From: Bacteroidota bacterium
GTDB lineage: Bacteria; Bacteroidota; Bacteroidia; Flavobacteriales; Flavobacteriaceae
DNA length: 27,714 nt
Reading direction: 5' to 3'
Assembly: GCA_023386585.1 (NCBI GenBank)
Contig: JAEWJM010000014.1
Location: 1 to 27,714 of the forward strand
The position numbers were made by a program, and so were the translations under genes. Shown here piece after piece: positions 7,424 to 14,452 of the stretch. The notes beneath the pieces are model-generated. The model was not told where the DNA came from, made no database searches, and saw nothing but the letters and a program-made list of their open reading frames with translations. Numbering within the stretch: position 1 is the stretch's first letter; the number at the start of each line of letters is the position of its first letter.

Positions 7424-8584
7424 TTACTTGAAACTGATGCGAAATGTAGAGCCAATTCCCGGGGCGCTTTCCACCGAAATGGAGCCGCCCATTGCCTCGG
7501 CCTGGTTGCGGGTAATGAACAAGCCGATTCCGCGAGCATCCGGGTTTCCGTGGAAGGTTTTGTACATTCCGAAAATTTTGTCTCCATGACGCGCCAAATC
7601 GATCCCGATTCCGTTATCGCTCACTGAGAGCTCACCGCCATTTCCGAGCGTGTTCCAGCTGATCGAAATTTCCCGATTTTTGTCGGGATTGCTATATCGG
7701 ATCGCATTTGTAAGCAGGTTAAGCAAAATGCTTTCGAGATACGCCGGATTGTATTCGATCAAAATTCCATCGGGGACGTTATCAAAAACCGAAATCTGTT
7801 TTCTGGCGAGCTCATCGCGCAAGACTTCAAGCGTATTTTTAATGTACGCATGCAAATCGATCGTCTCAGTAACCATATTCGGATCCGACTTTATGGTAAG
7901 CAGTTCGTTCAGGTTGATCATCGTATCGTCAAGTGAACGCGAAACCTTTTTCAGCATCGAAATCATCTCATCCCGTTCCTCCTGGTTTTCGGCAGTTTCA
8001 ATAAGGTTTGCTATGGATTGGATGTTTGCGATGTGCGACCTCAGGTTGTGGGAAACGATATACGAAAAATTTTGCAGCCGCTTATTTTGCTCGGTCACCA
8101 GGTCAAACGAGCGGCTCAGGTCCTGTTCGGCTTCTTTGGCTTTGGTGATATCGATCATGATGCCGCGCAGGCTCACTATTTTTCCGTCCTGCACAATTGC
8201 GTTCACGATATCCCTGATCCAGATAATCCGGCCGTCTTTAGCTATCATCCGATACTCGAAATCATATCGCGGCACCGACCTGCTTTTCTCTTCGCAGTAG
8301 GCAATTGCCCAATCGCGATCGTCAGGGTGAATCGTACTCGCCCAAAAATTCGGGTCGCCTAGCCATTCGTGAGGTGCATACCCTGAAATCGCCTCGGCTT
8401 TTTTATTGACAAATGTGAAACAATACGTTTCGTAATCGCTTTCCCAGACGATGCCATCAACGGTATCGATTAGTTCAGCGAGGCGACTTTGCGTTTCGCT
8501 TATCGTTCCCGCCGGAACTTCATTTTTGGTAAACGCTATATTGTTTTCAAGGTCCCGAGCAGGGATTTCGTTGTCAATGTCCAT
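7424..8584 (-). CDS. PAS-domain sensor histidine kinase
   Basis: This 386-residue soluble kinase has no membrane segments. Residues about 32-155 form a PAS/PAC sensor domain (GIVWES, YRMIAKDGRIIWIRD, GIMIDITKAKEAE). The dimerisation/phosphoacceptor helix has FSYIVSHNLRSH with phospho-acceptor His179. The HATPase domain has the N box NLLTNAIRYS (Asn293), the G1 box DNGIGID (323-329) and the G2 box RGIGLFIT. It is complete and should be active. The substrate is probably the divergently encoded single-domain response regulator at 8811. The signal sensed by the PAS domain is unknown. Confidence 0.93.
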   Translation of the reverse strand: MDIDNEIPARDLENNIAFTKNEVPAGTISETQSRLAELIDTVDGIVWESDYETYCFTFVNKKAEAISGYAPHEWLGDPNFWASTIHPDDRDWAIAYCEEKSRSVPRYDFEYRMIAKDGRIIWIRDIVNAIVQDGKIVSLRGIMIDITKAKEAEQDLSRSFDLVTEQNKRLQNFSYIVSHNLRSHIANIQSIANLIETAENQEERDEMISMLKKVSRSLDDTMINLNELLTIKSDPNMVTETIDLHAYIKNTLEVLRDELARKQISVFDNVPDGILIEYNPAYLESILLNLLTNAIRYSNPDKNREISISWNTLGNGGELSVSDNGIGIDLARHGDKIFGMYKTFHGNPDARGIGLFITRNQAEAMGGSISVESAPGIGSTFRISFK

Positions 8585-8601
8585 CGATATAAAATTGGCA
8601 G

Positions 8602-8632
8602 TAAATATAACGATTGCAGTTACTTTGGCAAA
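8602..8632 (-). promoter_or_regulatory. Promoter of the histidine kinase gene
   Basis: The minus strand shows TTTG (8632-8629), a 19-bp spacer and TATATTTA (8609-8602), one mismatch from TAnnTTTG. It ends about 17 bp before the kinase ATG. Confidence 0.6.
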
Positions 8633-8787
8633 TCGATCCGGGGCTTATAGACGTTTATTTTTCAAACTTCGGTTGATTGCGAAAACGCATTTGAGATAAT
8701 TCAAATCGGAGCAGTTGGGCAATATTAAACAAATGCTAAATTTTCCCCTCTGCCACAATTGTACGATAAACCGCATATGAATTTTTT

Positions 8788-8795
8788 TATATTTG
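8788..8795 (+). promoter_or_regulatory. -7 box TATATTTG upstream of the response regulator
   Basis: This perfect TAnnTTTG box ends 15 bp before the ATG at 8811, implying a leader of only about 10 nt. The in-frame TTG at 8793 lies inside the box and so cannot be the start. No good -33 element at standard spacing. Confidence 0.5.
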
Positions 8796-8810
8796 AAATT
8801 AAAAACGTCT

Positions 8811-9251
8811 ATGCGCACAGAAACTGGCACCTTGACTTCGTTATTCTTTATCGATGACGATTTAGAAGATCTCCAGATATTCCGTCAAATCGTAAATTCC
8901 CTTGGGAGAAGCGTTGAAGTCTTTAGGCTTCCGGACGACATGTTGCATGCCATGGATAATCCACCACCGGCGCCGTCGATTATCTTTCTCGACCTGAACA
9001 TGCCCGGCAAAAGCGGATATGTGCTTTTAGAGGAATTGCGAAAGTCGCCTGCATTTGAAAATTTACCGATCGTAATTTATTCCACTGCAGATAATGCGGT
9101 AGTCGCTGAAAAGTGCCGCACGCTTGGCGCTTCGCTGTATGTCAGCAAGCCAACATCGGTCAAGGAAACGGTGAAGGCATTGGAATACGTACTATCAATC
9201 GATTGGGATAATTTTGTCACCAACGAACATAACTTCCGCTACAAGGGCTGA
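8811..9251 (+). CDS. Single-domain (Rcp1/CheY-like) response regulator
   Basis: This 146-residue receiver domain has no output domain. The acidic pocket is DDD (15-17), the phospho-acceptor is Asp61 in FLDLNMPGKSG, Ser91/Thr92 follow in VIYSTAD, and Lys113 is in SKP. It resembles the Rcp1-like regulators that pair with PAS or phytochrome-type kinases. It is divergent from a PAS kinase 226 bp away, so the two probably form a phosphorelay. With no DNA-binding domain, signalling must go through protein contacts or a phosphotransfer partner. I chose ATG 8811 because the earlier TTG lies in the promoter box. Confidence 0.9.
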   Translation: MRTETGTLTSLFFIDDDLEDLQIFRQIVNSLGRSVEVFRLPDDMLHAMDNPPPAPSIIFLDLNMPGKSGYVLLEELRKSPAFENLPIVIYSTADNAVVAEKCRTLGASLYVSKPTSVKETVKALEYVLSIDWDNFVTNEHNFRYKG

Positions 9252-9335
9252 TTTCGTGAAACTCTGTAAACATCTGTTTTAAAGTATAACAGACGTTTGC
9301 TGTTGTCGGCGTAACTTCAACAGAAATTGAAGGTT

Positions 9336-9539
9336 ATGCCTTGGTATCACGGAGATTTTCCGCCATCTTATAAAAATCAACCAGTCTGGCTACGCGAAAA
9401 AGCGGTAGAAATTGCCAATGAAATGTTGAAGGAAGGCGCTGATGAGGGAGTTGCGATTGCAACCGGACTCAAGCGCGCTCGTGAACATTTTGCAAAAGAG
9501 AAGGAGCACGACAATGAATCGGACGAAAAAAAAGAGTGA
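9336..9539 (+). CDS. YdaT-like small protein
   Basis: This 67-residue hydrophilic protein starts at ATG 9336 (MPWYHGDFPPSYKN). The layout MPW, then Y/FP..KN, then a helix like REKAVEIANEMLKEGADEG recalls the N-terminal part of Bacillus YdaT and related stress proteins (from memory). The C-terminus is a charged, probably disordered tail (KEKEHDNESDEKKE). Its stop codon (9537-9539) directly abuts the stop codon of the convergent sigma factor gene, so no terminator can fit between them. Function unknown; the context suggests the stress regulon. Confidence 0.72.
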   Translation: MPWYHGDFPPSYKNQPVWLREKAVEIANEMLKEGADEGVAIATGLKRAREHFAKEKEHDNESDEKKE

Positions 9540-10190
9540 TTATTTAAGTCCGCCAATTGCCTTCATCACCCGGTTCACCATTGCATCGCAATAGATCAGG
9601 TTGAATTCAAAAATATCTTCCGGCGAATAGGATTTTTCGATTTCCTTGCGAAGCATCGATTTGGCTCTGTTCAACCGCACTTTTACATTCGCTTCGCTGA
9701 TTGCAAGGACTTCGGCAGTTTCATTTACGTTGAGTCCGCTGATTTCCCGCAATGAAAAAATCACGCGATAATCTTCCGGCACATTTTGCAGCGCCTTTTC
9801 AATAACCTGACCCAGTTCAAGGTTAGCTACGCTTTGTCCGGTATCGGATTGTCGGTTGTGAAACATAGGGCTTGAGTTATCGGTGATTTCGTTCGGAGCT
9901 TCAGTTTTGAAACTTAATTTTTGCTTTCTGCGGAAGCAGTTGTTCAACATTATCCTGATGATCCAGGTTTTAAACGAAGATCGGCCTTCGAATTTTTCCA
10001 GATTGATAAAAGCATCGATAAACGTTTCCTGCATCAGATCCTGCGTATCCTCGTGATTGTAATTGTAGCTTCGGCCAACGCGATAGAGGTACGAATTATT
10101 CCGGCGGATCAGGATCTCAAAAAGTGGCACCTGGTCCTCGTTGATCCGCCGTATAATTTCAATGTCTGAATATTGTTCAGATTCTTTCAT
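9540..10190 (-). CDS. ECF-family RNA polymerase sigma factor
   Basis: This 216-residue sigma factor has region 2 at about 20-90 (EDTQDLMQETFIDAF, then SSFKTWIIRIMLN) and region 4 at about 130-185 (VPEDYRVIFSLREISGLNVNETAEVL, followed by the recognition helix SEANVKVRLNRAKSML). About 25 residues follow region 4 (SPEDIFEFNLIYCDAMVNRV), longer than a minimal ECF factor. No anti-sigma factor is encoded next to it. It lies 9 bp downstream of a DoxX-family membrane protein on the same strand, so they are probably co-transcribed. Its regulon is unknown; the neighbouring stress-type genes are candidates. Confidence 0.92.
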   Translation of the reverse strand: MKESEQYSDIEIIRRINEDQVPLFEILIRRNNSYLYRVGRSYNYNHEDTQDLMQETFIDAFINLEKFEGRSSFKTWIIRIMLNNCFRRKQKLSFKTEAPNEITDNSSPMFHNRQSDTGQSVANLELGQVIEKALQNVPEDYRVIFSLREISGLNVNETAEVLAISEANVKVRLNRAKSMLRKEIEKSYSPEDIFEFNLIYCDAMVNRVMKAIGGLK

Positions 10191-10199
10191 TAGTCAAAT

Positions 10200-10583
10200 T
10201 TAGGCAACAATGCGTGAAATCCGCGCCATCGAAAATGCAGCGATCGCCATTACTAAATCCCGAACCGCAACATCCAGATAATTTCCGCTTGCAATCAGCG
10301 TGAGCGCGATCAGTGTCAGCCATGCCGCAACGATATAGCCTCCGATAGCAGGCCGCATTAGGACGATAATTCCGGCGACAATTTCAATTACGCCAACGAT
10401 CATCATAAAAGTGTGTGGGGAAAAAGGGAGCATATCAACCATCCCCGGATGAAGGTATTTCTCCCAATCGGCCAATATGTCGGTAAATTTGTCGAGTCCG
10501 GCAACAATTGGCACCAATCCGAAAGTTAGTCTTAAAAGGTTGAATGTTGGCCTGATGGCCTGGTTTGTCTGTAAAGTTTCCAT
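10200..10583 (-). CDS. DoxX-like four-helix membrane protein
   Basis: From the ATG at 10583 (METLQTN) the protein is 127 residues, with four predicted membrane helices: LLRLTFGLVPIVAGLDKF, FMMIVGVIEIVAGIIVLM, GGYIVAAWLTLIALTLIA and VRDLVMAIAAFSMARI. The Leu-Arg in helix 1 and the GVIEIVAG pattern fit the DoxX/DoxD-like family of inner membrane proteins, often tied to redox or thiol stress. It lies directly upstream of the ECF sigma gene (9-bp gap). It could be a membrane partner or only a co-regulated target; no anti-sigma motif is visible. Confidence 0.82.
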   Translation of the reverse strand: METLQTNQAIRPTFNLLRLTFGLVPIVAGLDKFTDILADWEKYLHPGMVDMLPFSPHTFMMIVGVIEIVAGIIVLMRPAIGGYIVAAWLTLIALTLIASGNYLDVAVRDLVMAIAAFSMARISRIVA

Positions 10584-10659
10584 TGTTTGAAATGTTAGGT
10601 TTAAAACAATAGAGTTGGGCGCCAATTAAAAGGTTACAATCAATTAAAAGTTTTTTGAT

Positions 10660-11031
10660 TTATTCCTCTTCATCGGTAGTCGGTTCGTCTGCAAACGCAA
10701 ATTCGTTTTCAGAAAAGTCAAGCGTTTCTGCCGTCGGAACGCGCCTGATGATTTCGTCGATTCCTTTTTGTAGCAAAAGTTCGGTAGAATATTTTCTGCT
10801 GTTGGCAAGCACCAATCCGTCTTTCGACAACCTGAAGTAAAATTTTCCCGACGCTTTCCTGATTTTCGTAAACGTGAATTGCGCCGTGTTTTCGCGGATT
10901 GCGGCAATCATCAGTTCACAATCCGATTTCTGCTTGCAGCCGATACTGGTAAAAATCGTCTTCCCGCGCCGCGTGGCGAATGTAAATTTAAAATCCCCGT
11001 TGAGTCGTTTGCTGATCACGAATGCGCCCAT
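10660..11031 (-). CDS. DUF1508 (YegP-like) protein
   Basis: From the ATG at 11031 (MGAFVISKR) the protein is 123 residues. Two DUF1508-type repeats are visible: a degenerate one at about 1-50 (FVISKRLNGDFKFTFATRRGK) and a clear one at about 60-105 (SGKFYFRLSKDGLVLANSRKY followed by a GIDEI helix). This matches the tandem arrangement of E. coli YegP. The C-terminus is strongly acidic (ADEPTTDEEE). The family is often stress-associated, but its biochemical role is not established. It is divergent from the large PAS/GAF gene. Confidence 0.83.
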   Translation of the reverse strand: MGAFVISKRLNGDFKFTFATRRGKTIFTSIGCKQKSDCELMIAAIRENTAQFTFTKIRKASGKFYFRLSKDGLVLANSRKYSTELLLQKGIDEIIRRVPTAETLDFSENEFAFADEPTTDEEE

Positions 11032-11325
11032 AATGTCGATTTGGTTGCGCAAAACTAGCAGAGAGATTACATTTCATGCATTGAAGAATCATCATGTTTT
11101 GAAAAAGTTATCAAGAGACGGAAGTTGGACAATTAATGAATGCTGACCGTTAGCGCAATGGACAAAAAAGTCTGATTTTACCCGGCTGTTAATTTTATTG
11201 TTTCGTCAATACATTATTTCTTAACTTTAATTTGAGTTCATCGATTGTTGAATTGCAGCTCCAGTGCTGCATAACTCGGGTGCCTGGATGTTCTGAACGA
11301 GGGTAGTAAGCAAGAAAGGGCAAAT
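11032..11325. other. Divergent intergenic region, no gene seen
   Basis: These 294 bp separate the DUF1508 and PAS/GAF genes. I see no convincing ORF or RNA gene. TAACTTTA (11222-11229) is one mismatch from the -7 box, but it lies about 97 nt before the downstream start, so any leader from it would be long. Confidence 0.5.
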
Positions 11326-14076
11326 ATGGAGGCAAACTTCAATAGAGAAATACTTGATGCGCTCGCGGCGCATATCGCCGTGGTTGATCCTACCGGGAAA
11401 ATTATCGCTGCAAATGAGGCTTGGCGTCAATATGCAAAAGAACGCGCGGCTTTTAACGGAATCGATATTTCGGAAGGCAGCAACTATTTCGAAGCGAGCC
11501 TCCGCGCCATTAATGAAGGCGTCGCCTACGTATCCGGAATCTACAAATGCATCAAGGCTATTCTCGACCGCGAGGTGTCGACTTTCGAAATTGAATATTG
11601 CATTACGTCGGTAAATCCCGTGCGTTGGTTTATTTTGTCGGGCTCAATGCTTCCAACCGGACAGGTTGTTTTGTCGCGTACTGAAATTACCGACAGAAAA
11701 AAGACTGAACAACAACTGATTTATGCCAACCGGCTGTATAGTTTTTTGAGTCATATCAATAAGACAATTACGCATTTTAGTGACGTAAAATCCCTTTTCA
11801 ACGACTCATGCCAGATTTCGATTGAGACCGGCGGTTTCGACTTTGCATGGATCGGGATCAGCGATGGCGGAAAAAACGTTACAATGACCGCGTGCTCCGG
11901 TGCGGCCGAGGCTACAGTCGATTTTTTGAACTCTTACACGTATGATGTCGGCGGATCCATTGCAAAAGTGTTGCAGGGATCTGAATATGAAATTGTAGCT
12001 GATATTCCGGAACTTCCCGATCAAAAGTTCAATGAATTTGTGGAAAGCAGGGGATTGAAGTCGGCGATCTGCCTTCCAATCCGGCAGGGCGGAAGCGTCA
12101 TTGGCACCTTTAATTTGTATTCGACGGAAAAGCATTTTTTCATTCCTTCAGAAATCAACCTGCTTACCGAGATCGCGCGTGACATTTCGTTTGCACTCGA
12201 TGTGGCCGACATGGAAGAAAAGAGGGCGGAAGGCGTACGGAATCTGCAGTATAAAAACATAAAACTTTCTGAAGCGCAATCGTTGGCCCGGTTGGGTAAT
12301 TTCGAATTCGATGTCACTTCTCACTCGGCAGTCTGGTCACAGGAATTGCTCAATATTTACGGTTTGCCAAAAGATGAACCGCAGCAATCGCTGGAAATGT
12401 GGCTTTCACACGTTCATCCGGAAGATCGCGAAGAGGTCCGGAAGAAAACTCAGGAGGCGCTTACGGCTGATTATGAGCTTTCCTATTCGTACCGAATTAT
12501 CCGTAGCGATGGCGAAGTACGTACGATCAATTCAAAAGTACGGACAGTGCTTGACGCGCAGGGAATTCCGAGCATGCTCATCGGGATTGGCCAGGACGTG
12601 ACCGAAATAAACGATGCGATCGAGGCGCTTTATGCCTCAGAAGATGCCTTTCTGAAAAGCGAATCGCGTTACCACCAGATTATCGAACTCGTGCAGGAAG
12701 GCATTTGGATCATGAACCGAAAAGGCGAAACGGTTTATACCAGCAGCAAAGTCAGCGAAATTCTGAAATACGACCCCAGCGAATTGCAGGGAAAAGACAT
12801 CTACCAGTTTATCGACAGGACGAACAAAAAAGATGCGGTCCTTTCAATTCAGCATTTGATGAAAGGCAAGAAGGAGGCATTTGAGATTGCATTGAGATCG
12901 AAGTGGGACGAACCTGTGTGGGTATCGATTTCGTCCAGCATTATGAAAGATGAATATGGTGAAAACCAAGGTTTGATAATGGTCATTACCGATGTCACCA
13001 AACAGCGAAAATCGGATGAAGAAAACCGATTTAAAGCGATTTTGCTGAAGACGATTGCACAAGCGGTTATTGCAACCGATGAGGAAGGCAGGATCACCTA
13101 CTGGAACAAGGCGGCAGAAGAAATGTTCGGTTGGAGGCCGAAAGATGCCAAGGGAAACAAGGGTATCGATTTGCTCGTGCCTGAAGAATACCGCCCTGCG
13201 ATGGTCGAGCTTTTTCAAGAGCTGAAATCCGGGAAGTCGCATACCGGCGAAATTTTAGTTCACCGCAGAAATGGCGAGGTGTTTCCGGTTTTTGCCACCG
13301 ATTCCCCGATTTTCGACAGTAAGCGAACGTTTAAAGGCATGATTTGCGTTGCATCAGACATCACTGATAAGAAGAAGCTGGTTAACCAATTAAAAAAGGT
13401 AAAAGGCATATCGCAATTTGGCACCTGGGAGGCTAACCTTGCCCAGAACACATTGCGTTGGTCGTCGATTGTGAAGCAAATTCACGAAGTGCCGCCCGAT
13501 TTCGTTCCGGATATGCACCGTGCCATATCGTTTTACAAACCCGGACCGAGCCGCAAAGCGATTACCAATGCGATGAAAGAAGCCATCGAAATAGGCAAAT
13601 CGTGGAATCTCGAACTTGAAATAATTACCGGCAATGGCAACAGTCGCTGGGTTCGGACTATTGGTGAAGCCGAATTTTTGAATGGACATTGCATCAAATT
13701 GTTCGGCAGCATCCAGAATATTCACGCCCAGAAATCGATCGAAATCGAATTGGCGGAGCTGCTATTTGAAAAAAACCTAATCCTGCAAAGTCTTGGGGAC
13801 GCTTTCATCGTCCTTAACAAAAATTGGGAGGTTCTCTATTTCAGCGACGTCGCCGAGATTTTCCTTCGGAAAAAAAGTGAAAATGTGATCGGAAGGAACA
13901 TCTGGGATATTTTTCCCGACGCCAAAGGGACAAAGTTTGAAGACGAATACCAAAAGGCCATGTACCAACATGTCCCCGTTCAATTTGAAGCCTATTACGA
14001 AGGGCTCGCAGCAAATTTTTCAGTTAATGCATTGCCAAATAGCGACGGGCTGACCATTTTCTTCAAGAAGCTTTAA
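11326..14076 (+). CDS. Multi-PAS/GAF sensory protein without an output domain
   Basis: This 916-residue soluble protein is a chain of sensor modules: PAS1 (about 8-125), a GAF domain (about 158-292), PAS2 (about 315-428), PAS3 (about 445-562), PAS4 (about 569-685), PAS5 (about 693-805) and PAS6 (about 809-916). PAC-like ends are visible (GIGQDVTE, MVITDVTKQRK, CVASDITDKKK). The reading frame stops at the end of PAS6 (SDGLTIFFKKL). No histidine kinase, GGDEF, EAL, phosphatase or methyl-accepting segment follows, and the next 370 bp contain only a short unrelated frame. It is either a pure scaffold/receptor or a kinase that lost its transmitter. A partner could be the PAS kinase or single-domain regulator 3-4 kb to the left. 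Confidence 0.9.
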   Translation: MEANFNREILDALAAHIAVVDPTGKIIAANEAWRQYAKERAAFNGIDISEGSNYFEASLRAINEGVAYVSGIYKCIKAILDREVSTFEIEYCITSVNPVRWFILSGSMLPTGQVVLSRTEITDRKKTEQQLIYANRLYSFLSHINKTITHFSDVKSLFNDSCQISIETGGFDFAWIGISDGGKNVTMTACSGAAEATVDFLNSYTYDVGGSIAKVLQGSEYEIVADIPELPDQKFNEFVESRGLKSAICLPIRQGGSVIGTFNLYSTEKHFFIPSEINLLTEIARDISFALDVADMEEKRAEGVRNLQYKNIKLSEAQSLARLGNFEFDVTSHSAVWSQELLNIYGLPKDEPQQSLEMWLSHVHPEDREEVRKKTQEALTADYELSYSYRIIRSDGEVRTINSKVRTVLDAQGIPSMLIGIGQDVTEINDAIEALYASEDAFLKSESRYHQIIELVQEGIWIMNRKGETVYTSSKVSEILKYDPSELQGKDIYQFIDRTNKKDAVLSIQHLMKGKKEAFEIALRSKWDEPVWVSISSSIMKDEYGENQGLIMVITDVTKQRKSDEENRFKAILLKTIAQAVIATDEEGRITYWNKAAEEMFGWRPKDAKGNKGIDLLVPEEYRPAMVELFQELKSGKSHTGEILVHRRNGEVFPVFATDSPIFDSKRTFKGMICVASDITDKKKLVNQLKKVKGISQFGTWEANLAQNTLRWSSIVKQIHEVPPDFVPDMHRAISFYKPGPSRKAITNAMKEAIEIGKSWNLELEIITGNGNSRWVRTIGEAEFLNGHCIKLFGSIQNIHAQKSIEIELAELLFEKNLILQSLGDAFIVLNKNWEVLYFSDVAEIFLRKKSENVIGRNIWDIFPDAKGTKFEDEYQKAMYQHVPVQFEAYYEGLAANFSVNALPNSDGLTIFFKKL

Positions 14077-14159
14077 TGGATTCCAAATCGGGAAAGCAAT
14101 CGTGAATATCTTGTGAATAACTTCATTTTCTATCGCTAGGTCAACAGTGGCGCGGGTTG

Positions 14160-14167
14160 TAACTTTA
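14160..14167 (+). promoter_or_regulatory. Possible -7 box TAACTTTA upstream of the small ORF at 14187
   Basis: This is seven of eight positions of TAnnTTTG, 19 bp before the ATG. The aldehyde dehydrogenase gene has the same octamer at the same distance (15915-15922), which mildly supports both. Confidence 0.35.
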
Positions 14168-14186
14168 GAGTCCCAAATTTACTGTT

Positions 14187-14450
14187 ATGACTATATCATT
14201 TTTGCTAAACACCATGGCACGATGCTGCCTTACTATTAAATGGCAATCCCTATATCAATACCGAGCCGAGCTGGCTTTCGAAACCGGTGAAATCATCGAA
14301 TATGTTGACACGTCGCCGGTTCGCTGCATCTATCAGGCAAAACGCAAGATCGAGGCACAGGACCTGAAAGCCACCGAGATACAATCGGTAGTCGAATATT
14401 TGAGTCCGGTGAACGAGATCATAGAAGCGGTGCATCAGCTAACAACCTGA
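14187..14450 (+). CDS. Small hypothetical protein
   Basis: This 87-residue frame (78 if translation starts at the ATG at 14214, MARCCLTIKW) matches no family I recognise. It has a polar middle with no membrane helix or signal peptide (FETGEIIEYVDTSPVRC, then IEAQDLKATEIQSVVEYLSP). Codon use resembles the neighbours, and a possible promoter box lies 19 bp upstream, so I lean towards a real gene. It converges on mnmE with 2 bp between the stop codons, inside an 11-bp palindrome (14444-14454). It could instead be a chance frame in a spacer. Confidence 0.5.
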   Translation: MTISFLLNTMARCCLTIKWQSLYQYRAELAFETGEIIEYVDTSPVRCIYQAKRKIEAQDLKATEIQSVVEYLSPVNEIIEAVHQLTT

Positions 14451-14452
14451 GG

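Noticed and set aside
7650..8300. 216-residue plus-strand ORF opposite the histidine kinase
   Set aside because: It is a shadow: the minus strand encodes a complete kinase with all motifs, and the plus translation is Ser/Ile/Leu-rich with no recognisable features.
9269..9297. Terminator after the response regulator
   Set aside because: AACATCTGTT/AACAGACGTT pairs with one mismatch but has no T run, so it is too weak to list.
12844..13242. 132-residue minus-strand ORF inside the PAS/GAF gene
   Set aside because: It is opposite well-conserved PAS domains; the composition looks like an antisense shadow.
14077..14186. Frameshifted kinase domain after the PAS/GAF gene
   Set aside because: I looked for H-box, N-box or DxGxG-like segments in all frames to 14450 and saw none.
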